Positions 24,844 to 32,327 of a stretch of 64,000 nucleotides of DNA are shown here, piece after piece; the stretch's first letter is position 1, and each line of letters opens with the position of its first letter. This stretch comes from JAGLCW01 sp964427915 (lineage in GTDB: Bacteria > Caldisericota > Caldisericia > UBA6126): contig CAYRWA010000001.1 in assembly GCA_964427915.1 (NCBI GenBank), positions 66,834-130,833 on the forward strand, in the 5' to 3' direction. A program made the position numbers and the translations under genes. The notes below the pieces were generated by a model. It saw nothing but the letters and a program-made list of their open reading frames with translations, was not told where the DNA came from and ran no database searches.

Positions 24844-24946
24844 ATATGTACCACCCAAAATTCTTGCATCTAGAACCCAGCATTAATTAGCTACATCATA
24901 TTTATACATGTTTTTTCATCAATTAGAAGCTCAAAATAATTTTTGC

Positions 24947-24974
24947 TTGCATTTCACAATTTTTTACATATATT
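24947..24974 (+). promoter_or_regulatory. Possible promoter for the tRNA-Ile/tRNA-Ala/cohesin unit
   Basis: A -35-like TTGCAT (24947-24952), a 16-nt spacer and -10 TATATT (24969-24974), 18 nt before tRNA-Ile. The -35 is weak. It is the best candidate in the 148-nt gap between the divergent gene at 24843 and the tRNA. Confidence 0.4.
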
Positions 24975-24991
24975 CAAAAGGGCAATTGTTC

Positions 24992-25068
24992 GGGCCTCTA
25001 GCTCAGTTGGTTAGAGCGCATCCCTGATAAGGATGAGGTCCCTGGTTCGAATCCAGGGAGGCCCACCA
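24992..25068 (+). tRNA. tRNA-Ile (GAT)
   Basis: A complete cloverleaf: acceptor GGGCCTC with GAGGCCC, D arm GCTCAGTTGGTTAGAGC, anticodon stem CATCC/GGATG enclosing CTGATAA (anticodon GAT), T arm CCTGGTTCGAATCCAGG, discriminator A, and an encoded CCA. It is paired with tRNA-Ala as in an rRNA spacer, but no rRNA gene adjoins. Confidence 0.97.
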
Positions 25069-25087
25069 TAACTGCTTTTTTTATAAT

Positions 25088-25160
25088 GGGGGTGTAGTTC
25101 AGCTGGGAGAACGCCTCGCTTGCACCGAGGAGGTCAGCGGTTCGAATCCGCTCATCTCCA
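25088..25160 (+). tRNA. tRNA-Ala (TGC)
   Basis: Acceptor GGGGGTG pairs with CATCTCC (two G-U pairs), D arm GTTCAGCTGGGAGAAC, anticodon stem CCTCG/CGAGG enclosing CTTGCAC (anticodon TGC), T arm AGCGGTTCGAATCCGCT, discriminator A. CCA is not encoded. It follows tRNA-Ile by 19 nt, and the cohesin gene starts 17 nt after it. Confidence 0.96.
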
Positions 25161-25177
25161 TTCCTCTGGAGGATTTA

Positions 25178-26335
25178 ATGAGAAAAATAGTATCAGCTAC
25201 ATTAGTATTGTTTTTGTGCTTCTCAGTTATGTCATCTTTTTCTAATGTCACTGCTGCATCCAAAGCGTCTATTCGGCTTACAACAGATGCAGACAATATT
25301 TACATTGGTACAGAATTCACTATTCAATATACAATTGAAGATGCTGATGATGTATGGGCTATCGGATTTGATGCCTTGTATGAAAAAGATAAATTTGAAC
25401 TGGTCAGTGTAAAAGAAGGCGATTTCTTAGAACAAGGCAAGACAACAACCCTTCCTGTCTATAACGATAGAAAAGAAGAAGGGGTGATCATTTTTGGTAT
25501 TACTCGCACCGGAGAATCTGAAGGAGTTGATGGTGAGGGCACCATTATTCAGTTTGTTTTCAAAGCTCTTGAAATGGGAACTTACAAATTCAATATCAAA
25601 AACGTCTACGTCAAAGATCCTGCCGGCGCTGACATTAAAACAGACATTCACCCACTTGAAGTAGAAGTAACTGAAGAAGACACAGAACCTCCTTTCCTAG
25701 AAGTAACCGAAATTGGTATTGTTGCCGATGAAATCATCAATATTGAAGGTAAAACAGAACCAGAAGCTTCTGTCACTATTAACGAGGAAGAAGTAACCGT
25801 TGAAGAAGATGGTTCCTTCATCCATGAAGTTTCTCTTGTTGTGGGCGAAAATGACTTTGTCATTATCGCCAAAGACCTTGCTGGAAACGAAACCAAAGAG
25901 ACGCTTACTGTAACCTATATTGAAAGAGTTGTTTTAAAGCTTCAAATTGGGAATAAAACAGTTATTGTTAACGACAAGCCAGTTGAAATTGAAGCAGCTC
26001 CTTTTGTTGACAAAAACTCCGGTCGTACATTAGTTCCTATCCGTATTGTAGCAGAATCTGTTGGAGCCGAAATTGGATGGGAAGGAACAGAAAGAAAAAT
26101 TACTCTAATCCAGGGAGATACTATTATCGAGCTTTGGATTGGCAAACCTATTGCGGAAGTAAACGATGTTCCTACCCCCATTGATGTAAATGCTCCCAAT
26201 CTCTCCCCTACGGTAGTAAATGGAAGAACCGTTCTTCCTTTACGTTTTGTAGCTGAAAATTTAGGGTGTGCAATTGGATGGGATGGTACTACTCAAACCA
26301 TCACATTAACGTATCCAGACCCTGAAATCATGTAA
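25178..26335 (+). CDS. Secreted cohesin-like / Ig-like / stalk-domain surface protein
   Basis: 385 aa. A signal peptide (1-26, ending in VTAAS) precedes a cohesin-like beta domain (about 30-165, IRLTTDADNIYIGTEFTIQY through the D-x-x-G-A segment), then a glucodextranase-B type Ig domain (about 172-250, PEASVTINEEEVTVEEDGSF and NDFVIIAKDLAGNETKET), and a copper-amine-oxidase-N (stalk) module (about 255-382, two VPIRIVAE/LPLRFVAE repeats). The protein is strongly acidic and lacks SLH or LPxTG anchors, so how it stays on the surface is unknown. GGAGG lies 6 nt before the ATG and could pair with the tRNA-Ala 3' end. A strong terminator follows. Confidence 0.88.
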   Translation: MRKIVSATLVLFLCFSVMSSFSNVTAASKASIRLTTDADNIYIGTEFTIQYTIEDADDVWAIGFDALYEKDKFELVSVKEGDFLEQGKTTTLPVYNDRKEEGVIIFGITRTGESEGVDGEGTIIQFVFKALEMGTYKFNIKNVYVKDPAGADIKTDIHPLEVEVTEEDTEPPFLEVTEIGIVADEIINIEGKTEPEASVTINEEEVTVEEDGSFIHEVSLVVGENDFVIIAKDLAGNETKETLTVTYIERVVLKLQIGNKTVIVNDKPVEIEAAPFVDKNSGRTLVPIRIVAESVGAEIGWEGTERKITLIQGDTIIELWIGKPIAEVNDVPTPIDVNAPNLSPTVVNGRTVLPLRFVAENLGCAIGWDGTTQTITLTYPDPEIM

Positions 26336-26354
26336 AGATACTATACCACTAATG

Positions 26355-26384
26355 AAAAGCCCGGGATTTTCCCCGGGCTTTTTT
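26355..26384 (+). terminator. Rho-independent terminator after the cohesin gene
   Basis: Stem GCCCGGG (26359-26365) with CCCGGGC (26372-26378), flanked by AAAA/TTTT pairing, 6-nt loop ATTTTC, then a six-T run. It ends 13 nt before the priA start codon. Confidence 0.93.
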
Positions 26385-26397
26385 CATATCGGCGTAT

Positions 26398-28431
26398 ATG
26401 TCAAAAAAATACTACTATCAAGCCATTGTAAAAAACTTTCCCTCCTTCTCTGGCCAATGCTTTACATACACTTCTCATGAAACCCTACCATTTGGCTCTC
26501 GCGTTCTTGTTCCGTTTGGTTCTATCCAACAAATACGCCAAGGCATTGTACTTGGTGAAACATCTTCTTTTGAACAAGATTCTTTATCTAGCTCAACGGA
26601 CATACCAAAAGATATTCACTGCGTTTTAACAAAAGAACCTCAAATCACACATCACCATTTTTCTTTTTTCCATTTGGTATCCATGTACAACCTTATACCA
26701 ATCCACTCCCTTTTTCTTCGAGCAGGCTTGTTTGCTGCTCAGTGGAATCCGCAAACATTGTACCAAATTCATTTCGATCAACTCGACAAGTTGCAGTATT
26801 TCAAACAAGAAAAAGCATTGCGAAGTTTCCTCCAAAAGCACCCACAAGGTTTCACTCCTTCTGCAATTCAAAAAGCATTACAAATACGAAAAAATTCCAC
26901 GGTTCTAAAAAAAATGGAAACCGTGGGGATTGTAGATAAAATTTTTCAACCTCCCCAAACCACTCTTTCCGAAACATCTTCATCGGTAGATGCCATCGAA
27001 ACAAATCCCACAGTATGCCTGCTTAACGGGCTTTCTCCTTTTCTTCGAATGAGCTTCTATAAACAGTACATCCACCAACATTTTCATGAAAAAGATGTTC
27101 TCATTATCGTCCCCAATGCAACATCAAAAAAAGCCTACAATACATTTTTTAAAAAGCAGCCCTATGTGGAGATAGGAACGCGAGATCGAATTTTTGAACC
27201 AAAACAAAGATATTCGCTCATTGTTATCGAGGATTCAACATCACCAGAATACCACCTGGAAGTACCCTTCTATATCCATATTGAAAAAACCACTTTGATG
27301 AGACATCAAGAGCTATCAGAACAGATTGTTTTTGGCAGTTATCTACCCTCGGTCTTCACATATTCTGAACTGCGAAGACGCAATTTTCAACATATCTCTC
27401 TCCCCCGTCAAAAAGATCCTGAAAATCTTATTGCACCAACAATTCAATTTCTCGATATGAAAAAGGAAATTGTAGACCATGGGTACTCCTTACTTCCTTT
27501 TTCTATACAAAAAAAGATTCAACACACCCTTGCATCTGGAGAAAAAGTTCTCCTCTACATGCACCGAAAGGGATATTACAATCTATCAATATGTACGCAT
27601 TGTGGGTACGTTATGAAGTGTCCGTTATGTGGTGTTCCCTTATCTTACCAACCCTTAACCAACAAACTAACATGTCGATACTGCGGTCAAGCAAACCCAA
27701 GAAAAAATGCATGCCCAGAATGCCACCACAACACGATTGCCTTGCGAAGCCCGGGAACAAGCAAAATAGAAGAGTTCGCTAAAACACATTTTCCCGCTGC
27801 ACGAATTCTTCGGATTGATCGTTCACTTCCTACACATTCACCCGAAGAGGTTGCTTCCTCAACATTGTATATTGGAACCCAAAAAGTGTTCCAAGAGGTC
27901 GATCTGAAAACCGTTCATCTGGTTGTATTTGTGGAAATTGATTCTTTGCTGAACACTCCCTCTTTTTCATCCCAAGAAAAAGTATTGCAGTCGATCTCAC
28001 ACATGTATGAACATGGTTTCAATAAGCACCACTCTCAGCATATTGTAATCCCAACTTTCGCACCGAAAAGCGAGTTGTTTCGGTGTATACATAAAAAGAC
28101 CCTACAAGACTATTATGAAACCGAGCTGCAAACAAGAAACCAATTTGGCTACCCACCTTTTGTTGATATGATGGAAATTTCAATACATCATAAAAGCCAA
28201 GAGATCGTAATCCAAAAAACACAGGAGTTACGGGAACAAATTCGTGCTATAGATGGTATAATTATAGTGAGTGACAAAGTACTAGTAGGAAAAAGTCCCC
28301 ACGGGATTTTTCAATCGAGTATAATATATCGAAGTGAAAATGTGATAGAGTTTCACCAAAAGATTGCCCCTCTATTGGATGCCCTCAACAAAGAAAGCGG
28401 CATCCGTATTTATAGTAGAAATTTGGAGTAA
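26398..28431 (+). CDS. priA: PriA-family replication restart protein, ATPase/helicase motifs lost
   Basis: 677 aa, shorter than usual PriA (about 730-810). It keeps the N-terminal DNA-binding fold (LPFGSRVLVPFG, near 30-41), eight zinc cysteines (399, 402, 408, 411, 426, 429, 439, 442) and the C-terminal domain (TELQTRNQFGYPPF). The helicase motifs are gone: Walker A GVTGSGKT is replaced by NGLSPFLRMSFY (210-221), DEEH by IEDSTS (277-282), GSATPS by GSYLPS, and the QVAGRAGR region by HMYEHGFN. It should not hydrolyse ATP. Actinobacterial PriA homologues are known to lack these motifs too. def starts 4 nt after its stop, as in many Bacillota. No good Shine-Dalgarno is seen. Confidence 0.87.
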   Translation: MSKKYYYQAIVKNFPSFSGQCFTYTSHETLPFGSRVLVPFGSIQQIRQGIVLGETSSFEQDSLSSSTDIPKDIHCVLTKEPQITHHHFSFFHLVSMYNLIPIHSLFLRAGLFAAQWNPQTLYQIHFDQLDKLQYFKQEKALRSFLQKHPQGFTPSAIQKALQIRKNSTVLKKMETVGIVDKIFQPPQTTLSETSSSVDAIETNPTVCLLNGLSPFLRMSFYKQYIHQHFHEKDVLIIVPNATSKKAYNTFFKKQPYVEIGTRDRIFEPKQRYSLIVIEDSTSPEYHLEVPFYIHIEKTTLMRHQELSEQIVFGSYLPSVFTYSELRRRNFQHISLPRQKDPENLIAPTIQFLDMKKEIVDHGYSLLPFSIQKKIQHTLASGEKVLLYMHRKGYYNLSICTHCGYVMKCPLCGVPLSYQPLTNKLTCRYCGQANPRKNACPECHHNTIALRSPGTSKIEEFAKTHFPAARILRIDRSLPTHSPEEVASSTLYIGTQKVFQEVDLKTVHLVVFVEIDSLLNTPSFSSQEKVLQSISHMYEHGFNKHHSQHIVIPTFAPKSELFRCIHKKTLQDYYETELQTRNQFGYPPFVDMMEISIHHKSQEIVIQKTQELREQIRAIDGIIIVSDKVLVGKSPHGIFQSSIIYRSENVIEFHQKIAPLLDALNKESGIRIYSRNLE

Positions 28432-28435
28432 TGGA

Positions 28436-28957
28436 ATGTTGCAAGTTATTACATATGGTCATCCATTGTTACGAAAAAAAGCGAAGTCCGTCACAAAAAT
28501 AGATGCGAAAATTCAGAAAATCGTAGAAGATATGGTCTACACAATGAGAAACAACCGAATCAAAGGATGTGGCTTAGCAGCCCCTCAAGTAGGCATTTCT
28601 TTACGTATTGCCGTTGTAGAACCTGTTGAAAATCACCTTTTTTATCTGATCAATCCAGAAATTGTATCAAAAAAAGGATCGCATTTTGATACGGAAGGTT
28701 GTTTGAGTGTTCCCGGAACCTACGGTTCCGTTGAACGTTCTACAGGAATTATATATACTTCCTTGGATTTTCAGACAGGTAAAAAAAAGATGTTTCGAGC
28801 AGATGATTTTACTGCTCGAGTCATTCAACACGAAATAGATCATTTAAATGGAATCTTCTTTACAGACTATATTCAAGCGCTGGATCAATTAGAATTTATC
28901 AAAGGAGAGAAAATTCCTTCTCAGCTTTTACAGAAGTACAAAGAACAAATGCAATGA
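28436..28957 (+). CDS. def: Peptide deformylase
   Basis: 173 aa metalloenzyme removing the N-formyl group from new proteins. All three motifs are intact: GCGLAAPQ (44-51), EGCLS (87-91, metal ligand Cys89) and HEIDH (132-136). The ATG at 28436 has GGAG 7 nt upstream, at the very end of priA. It overlaps fmt by four bases (ATGA), coupling deformylase with the formyltransferase that makes its substrate. Confidence 0.97.
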   Translation: MLQVITYGHPLLRKKAKSVTKIDAKIQKIVEDMVYTMRNNRIKGCGLAAPQVGISLRIAVVEPVENHLFYLINPEIVSKKGSHFDTEGCLSVPGTYGSVERSTGIIYTSLDFQTGKKKMFRADDFTARVIQHEIDHLNGIFFTDYIQALDQLEFIKGEKIPSQLLQKYKEQMQ

Positions 28958-29904
28958 CAATATCAACGGTTTTCTTTGGCTCCAGTTCCTTTTCGCTACC
29001 ATTTTTAGAATGGACCTACCGTAACACCGAACTAAAAGGTGTCGTTACCCTCCCCGATACAACTCAAAAAAGAGGCTTAAAAAAACAACCCAGTCCAGTA
29101 AAACAATTTGCTTCGTCTCTGTCAATGCCCGTTATTACACCAATCAATCTGCAAGATACATCGTTTTTAACCCGTCTTCAAGATTGCAACGCTGCCCTTT
29201 TTATAACAGCCTCCTATGGCAAAATTCTTCCTGCAAAAGTACTCACGATTCCTTCCTTATTCTCTATCAACATTCACCCCTCTCTTCTACCCGAGTATAG
29301 GGGTGCTGATCCATTGTTTTGGCAAATAGCGCACCGGGTTCAAAAAACCGGAGTTACTCTATTTCAAATGCTGCCCTCCCTTGACAATGGTCCTATTTTG
29401 AAACAAGAGTCTTTTCCTCTAGAAGAAAACGACACCTATGAATCTCTAGAAAAAAAGGCAATTCAATGTGGCATCACACTTCTTGAACAACTCCTAGAAG
29501 ACATTCAAAACAACCGCCCATTACATCCGGTAAAGCAACCTCTCCAATGCTCCTTTTATGCTCGCAAACGTACGTCTGCTGATGAGCAAATCAAATGGGA
29601 CTCCTCAGCCAAAGAAATTGACGCATTCATCCGTGCATTTCCCCCAGATGTTGCTGCCTATACATGGTTTAAAGAAAAAAGAGTAAAGATATTGCAAGCA
29701 ACAATAGGATCAATCCCTCCCATCAACGATACTAAACCAGGTCACATCGTGCTCCATGAAAAAAAAGTATATGTAGTTTGCCAAGATGGATTTATTCAGC
29801 TGCTCAGGGTAAAAATAGAAGGCAAGTCTGCAATGAGCGCAAAAGACTTTGTAAACGGCTATCTTCGTAATTCTGCTGTTCATTTTTTTTCTTTTCATGA
29901 GTAA
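28954..29904 (+). CDS. fmt: Methionyl-tRNA formyltransferase
   Basis: 316 aa. It formylates Met-tRNAfMet from 10-formyl-THF. The core shows NIHPSLLPEYRGAD (catalytic Asn and His; the more common GAAP is GADP here) and LDNGPIL with the catalytic Asp. The C-terminal tRNA-binding domain starts near residue 205. It overlaps def at the start and rlmH by 8 nt at the end. rsmB, the usual next gene in Bacillota, is missing. Confidence 0.95.
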   Translation: MTISTVFFGSSSFSLPFLEWTYRNTELKGVVTLPDTTQKRGLKKQPSPVKQFASSLSMPVITPINLQDTSFLTRLQDCNAALFITASYGKILPAKVLTIPSLFSINIHPSLLPEYRGADPLFWQIAHRVQKTGVTLFQMLPSLDNGPILKQESFPLEENDTYESLEKKAIQCGITLLEQLLEDIQNNRPLHPVKQPLQCSFYARKRTSADEQIKWDSSAKEIDAFIRAFPPDVAAYTWFKEKRVKILQATIGSIPPINDTKPGHIVLHEKKVYVVCQDGFIQLLRVKIEGKSAMSAKDFVNGYLRNSAVHFFSFHE

Positions 29905-30376
29905 AATCCAAATCATCTGCATAGGCAAGATAAAGAACTCCCTTTGGGAGGCTTCTGTCAATGAATATTCGAAAAGAATCTCTCGGTTTTGCTCCTTAGA
30001 AATAGTGGAATTGAAAGAAATTCCCTTACCAGACCACCCAACTCCAAGAATGATTGAAAAAACTCTGCACAAAGAAGGTCTTGAGATCGAAGAAAAAAAG
30101 AACAAAGAGGCCGCTGGATTTGCTTTGGATATGAAAGGGTCGTCTTTTCATTCCATCGAGTTCTCTCGCTTGTTAAATCAACACTTGTTTGTACAAGGTC
30201 AATCTATTGCATTTATGATTGGTAGCTCGCATGGTTTAAGTTCCACTATAAAAAAGAAATACCCGTGTATTTCTTTTTCCTCTTTAACATTTCCACACCA
30301 ACTATGCAGAGTTCTTTTATTGGAACAGATTTTTAGGGGTTTCAAGATTCAAGCTAGAGAAGTGTACCACAAATAA
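29897..30376 (+). CDS. rlmH: 23S rRNA pseudouridine(1915) N3-methyltransferase
   Basis: 159 aa SPOUT methyltransferase that methylates pseudouridine 1915 in helix 69. The knot region IAFMIGSSHGLS and the C-terminal FPHQLCRVLLLEQIFRG with terminal YHK are family signatures. The usual IGGxxG loop reads IGSSHG. It starts inside the last codons of fmt and converges on the membrane gene at 30417. I see no terminator in the 40-nt gap. Confidence 0.94.
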   Translation: MSKIQIICIGKIKNSLWEASVNEYSKRISRFCSLEIVELKEIPLPDHPTPRMIEKTLHKEGLEIEEKKNKEAAGFALDMKGSSFHSIEFSRLLNQHLFVQGQSIAFMIGSSHGLSSTIKKKYPCISFSSLTFPHQLCRVLLLEQIFRGFKIQAREVYHK

Positions 30377-30416
30377 GTTCCGGGGTACTCTTCTCATGCC
30401 ATCCAATACGTCCTTT

Positions 30417-31046
30417 TTAAACAGATATAATAGCTAACCATACAAAGAAAACAATCCATCCAATCCCTGTAGAAAGATAGTAAACACATGCTAAGGGAAC
30501 GCGATCAAAAGAACGATTTATGGAAAGGCTAACCATTTTTTGAATCCACTTGTTGTCAAACCGCGGTGGGAGTTGTCGCAAGAAAAATCGTACGGTAAAC
30601 CGTGATAACCACCGACTATATTCCACCTGCAGACATATCTTTTGATGAGCAGTTCTGTATTGCCTAAAAAAGACAAACCTCCCCGCAGGCTTCCCTGTCA
30701 CTATTGCACGTGTTTGTTTTAGGGCAGTTTCCAAAGCATCTATAAATTCTTCTTTTTCAAAATAAAAAAACGAAACGATTCGAAATTTTTGGTTCGAGTG
30801 CCACACCAAGAACGACACAAAGCCTATAAAAATCAGTACAGACCAAATCCAATGAAAACTATCCTCAAAAAAAAGAGAGGATCCCGCGAAAAAACTAACC
30901 GGGAGAACCCCACAAGCAATGACTATATATAACCTTTGATACTTGCGTGCATCAAGAATAACAGGATTGCGCTTCCACAAAGCGATACCAATAAACAATC
31001 CTGGCAAACCAAACAAGGCCCACATTAAAAATATCCAAAAGTCCAT
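30417..31046 (-). CDS. Multi-pass membrane protein of unknown function
   Basis: 209 aa. Four hydrophobic segments (about 3-22, 39-60, 64-82 and 187-208) bracket a polar central region (about 95-170) rich in R, K, Q and F. I do not recognise a family. AAAGGAG lies 5 nt before the ATG. It is a lone gene between convergent rlmH and divergent rodA. Confidence 0.7.
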   Translation of the reverse strand: MDFWIFLMWALFGLPGLFIGIALWKRNPVILDARKYQRLYIVIACGVLPVSFFAGSSLFFEDSFHWIWSVLIFIGFVSFLVWHSNQKFRIVSFFYFEKEEFIDALETALKQTRAIVTGKPAGRFVFFRQYRTAHQKICLQVEYSRWLSRFTVRFFLRQLPPRFDNKWIQKMVSLSINRSFDRVPLACVYYLSTGIGWIVFFVWLAIISV

Positions 31047-31104
31047 CTCATCTCCTTTGCAGAGAATGTTTCACAACAATCAAAATGAAAATAGTCTTGA
31101 TAGC

Positions 31105-31113
31105 AGTATAACA
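31105..31113 (-). promoter_or_regulatory. Possible extended -10 promoter for the membrane gene at 30417-31046
   Basis: Minus-strand TGTTATACT (31113-31105), a TGn extended -10 with a 5/6 hexamer, about 60 nt before the start codon. No -35 is clear. The 114-nt divergent region also holds a TAGAAT (31130-31135) that could serve rodA. Confidence 0.35.
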
Positions 31114-31160
31114 GTGAAATCAATAGTTTTAGAATACAATTTTTGATGTAAACTTAAACC

Positions 31161-32270
31161 ATGAATATACGCATCTTGTTCAAACAACCTCATTGGTTGT
31201 ATCTTTTTTCTTTAGTAGGGTTGCTTGTTTGGGGTTCAATAGCAATTTTTAGTGCTACACAATCCCTGTACCAAAATACCAATTTCTTCCAACAACACTT
31301 GCTGTACCTTTTTATAGGACTACTAGCTTTTTCCACTGTATCAACTGGTAGTAGCGATCTAGTAAAAGTAAGTGCATGGTTTTTTTATGCATTCTGTCTT
31401 CTTCTGCTCTTAGTGTTGTTTATTCAAAACCAGATACGTCCCTCAGAAGTACCCTTACGATGGATATTTATCGGACGTTTTTCGATACAACCTTCGGAAC
31501 TCATGAAAGTGGGACTTATTTTGGTCCTTGCGCGGTTGTTCTCGGAATCCTCTTCTCCTCCTTTTGTATTGTTTCTACAAAGTCTATTTGTTACACTTCT
31601 TCCCGTAGGCCTTATCGCTATTCAGCCGGACTTAGGAACAGCCATTTCTTTGTTTGCCATTTTTTTTATCATGACTTTCTTCTCTCGCATTAACATCCTG
31701 TATTTAATCACCTTACTGATAAGTTCTCTTGGAATAATATGGGTATTTCGAAAACAAGTATTTCAAGCCTATCAGTGGAATCGTATTCTATCCTTTTTAA
31801 ACCCACAGCAAGATCCCACAGGAGAGAGCTGGAGCGTTCGTCAAGCTTTAATTGCTATTGGATCTGGTGGAATAAAGGGAAAGGGATACTTGCAGGGGAC
31901 GCAATCCAAAATGGGGTTTTTGCCAGATACGAAGTATTCCGATTTCATTTTTGCTGTAATTGGGGAGGAGTTTGGTTTTTTTGGTTGCTTTTTTATCATC
32001 AGTTTTTTTGGATTGTTGGTAGGCTCTTCTATGTCTATTGCATTTCAAACAAAAGATCTATTTCAGAAATTCGTAGTAGTAGGAGTGGTAGGGCTATGGT
32101 TTGTACAAATTGTCATTAACATTGGTATGAATATTGGCTTGTTGCCGGTTACTGGATTGCCCTTACCGTTTGTTAGTTATGGCGGTAGCGCTTTGTTTAC
32201 AAACCTTCTTTGCGCTGGTTTGATCTATCATGTTCACCTTCACAGAGGACAAATTCATTATATCCCTTAA
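31161..32270 (+). CDS. rodA: SEDS peptidoglycan polymerase, RodA type
   Basis: 369 aa with about ten membrane segments. The family hallmarks are SIAIFSATQS near the N-terminus, IQPDLGTA, WNRILSFLNPQQDP, GGIKGKGYLQGTQSKMGFLP, FAVIGEEFGF and PVTGLPLPFVSYGGSAL. The KGxGxxxGTQ and length fit RodA (elongation) rather than FtsW. It polymerises lipid II into glycan strands together with a class B PBP, which is not in this window. No Shine-Dalgarno is seen before the ATG. It is 57 nt upstream of the large surface protein. Confidence 0.92.
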   Translation: MNIRILFKQPHWLYLFSLVGLLVWGSIAIFSATQSLYQNTNFFQQHLLYLFIGLLAFSTVSTGSSDLVKVSAWFFYAFCLLLLLVLFIQNQIRPSEVPLRWIFIGRFSIQPSELMKVGLILVLARLFSESSSPPFVLFLQSLFVTLLPVGLIAIQPDLGTAISLFAIFFIMTFFSRINILYLITLLISSLGIIWVFRKQVFQAYQWNRILSFLNPQQDPTGESWSVRQALIAIGSGGIKGKGYLQGTQSKMGFLPDTKYSDFIFAVIGEEFGFFGCFFIISFFGLLVGSSMSIAFQTKDLFQKFVVVGVVGLWFVQIVINIGMNIGLLPVTGLPLPFVSYGGSALFTNLLCAGLIYHVHLHRGQIHYIP

Positions 32271-32327
32271 ATGATGTGAACAATTCTTCTGCTCTTTCGA
32301 ATTTACTATAGGGGGTATACTAGTACT

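Noticed and set aside
25082..25087. TATAAT right before tRNA-Ala as a promoter for the cohesin gene
   Set aside because: There is no -35 at 15-19 nt (that region is the tRNA-Ile acceptor), and the start would fall inside tRNA-Ala. It is part of an AT-rich spacer.
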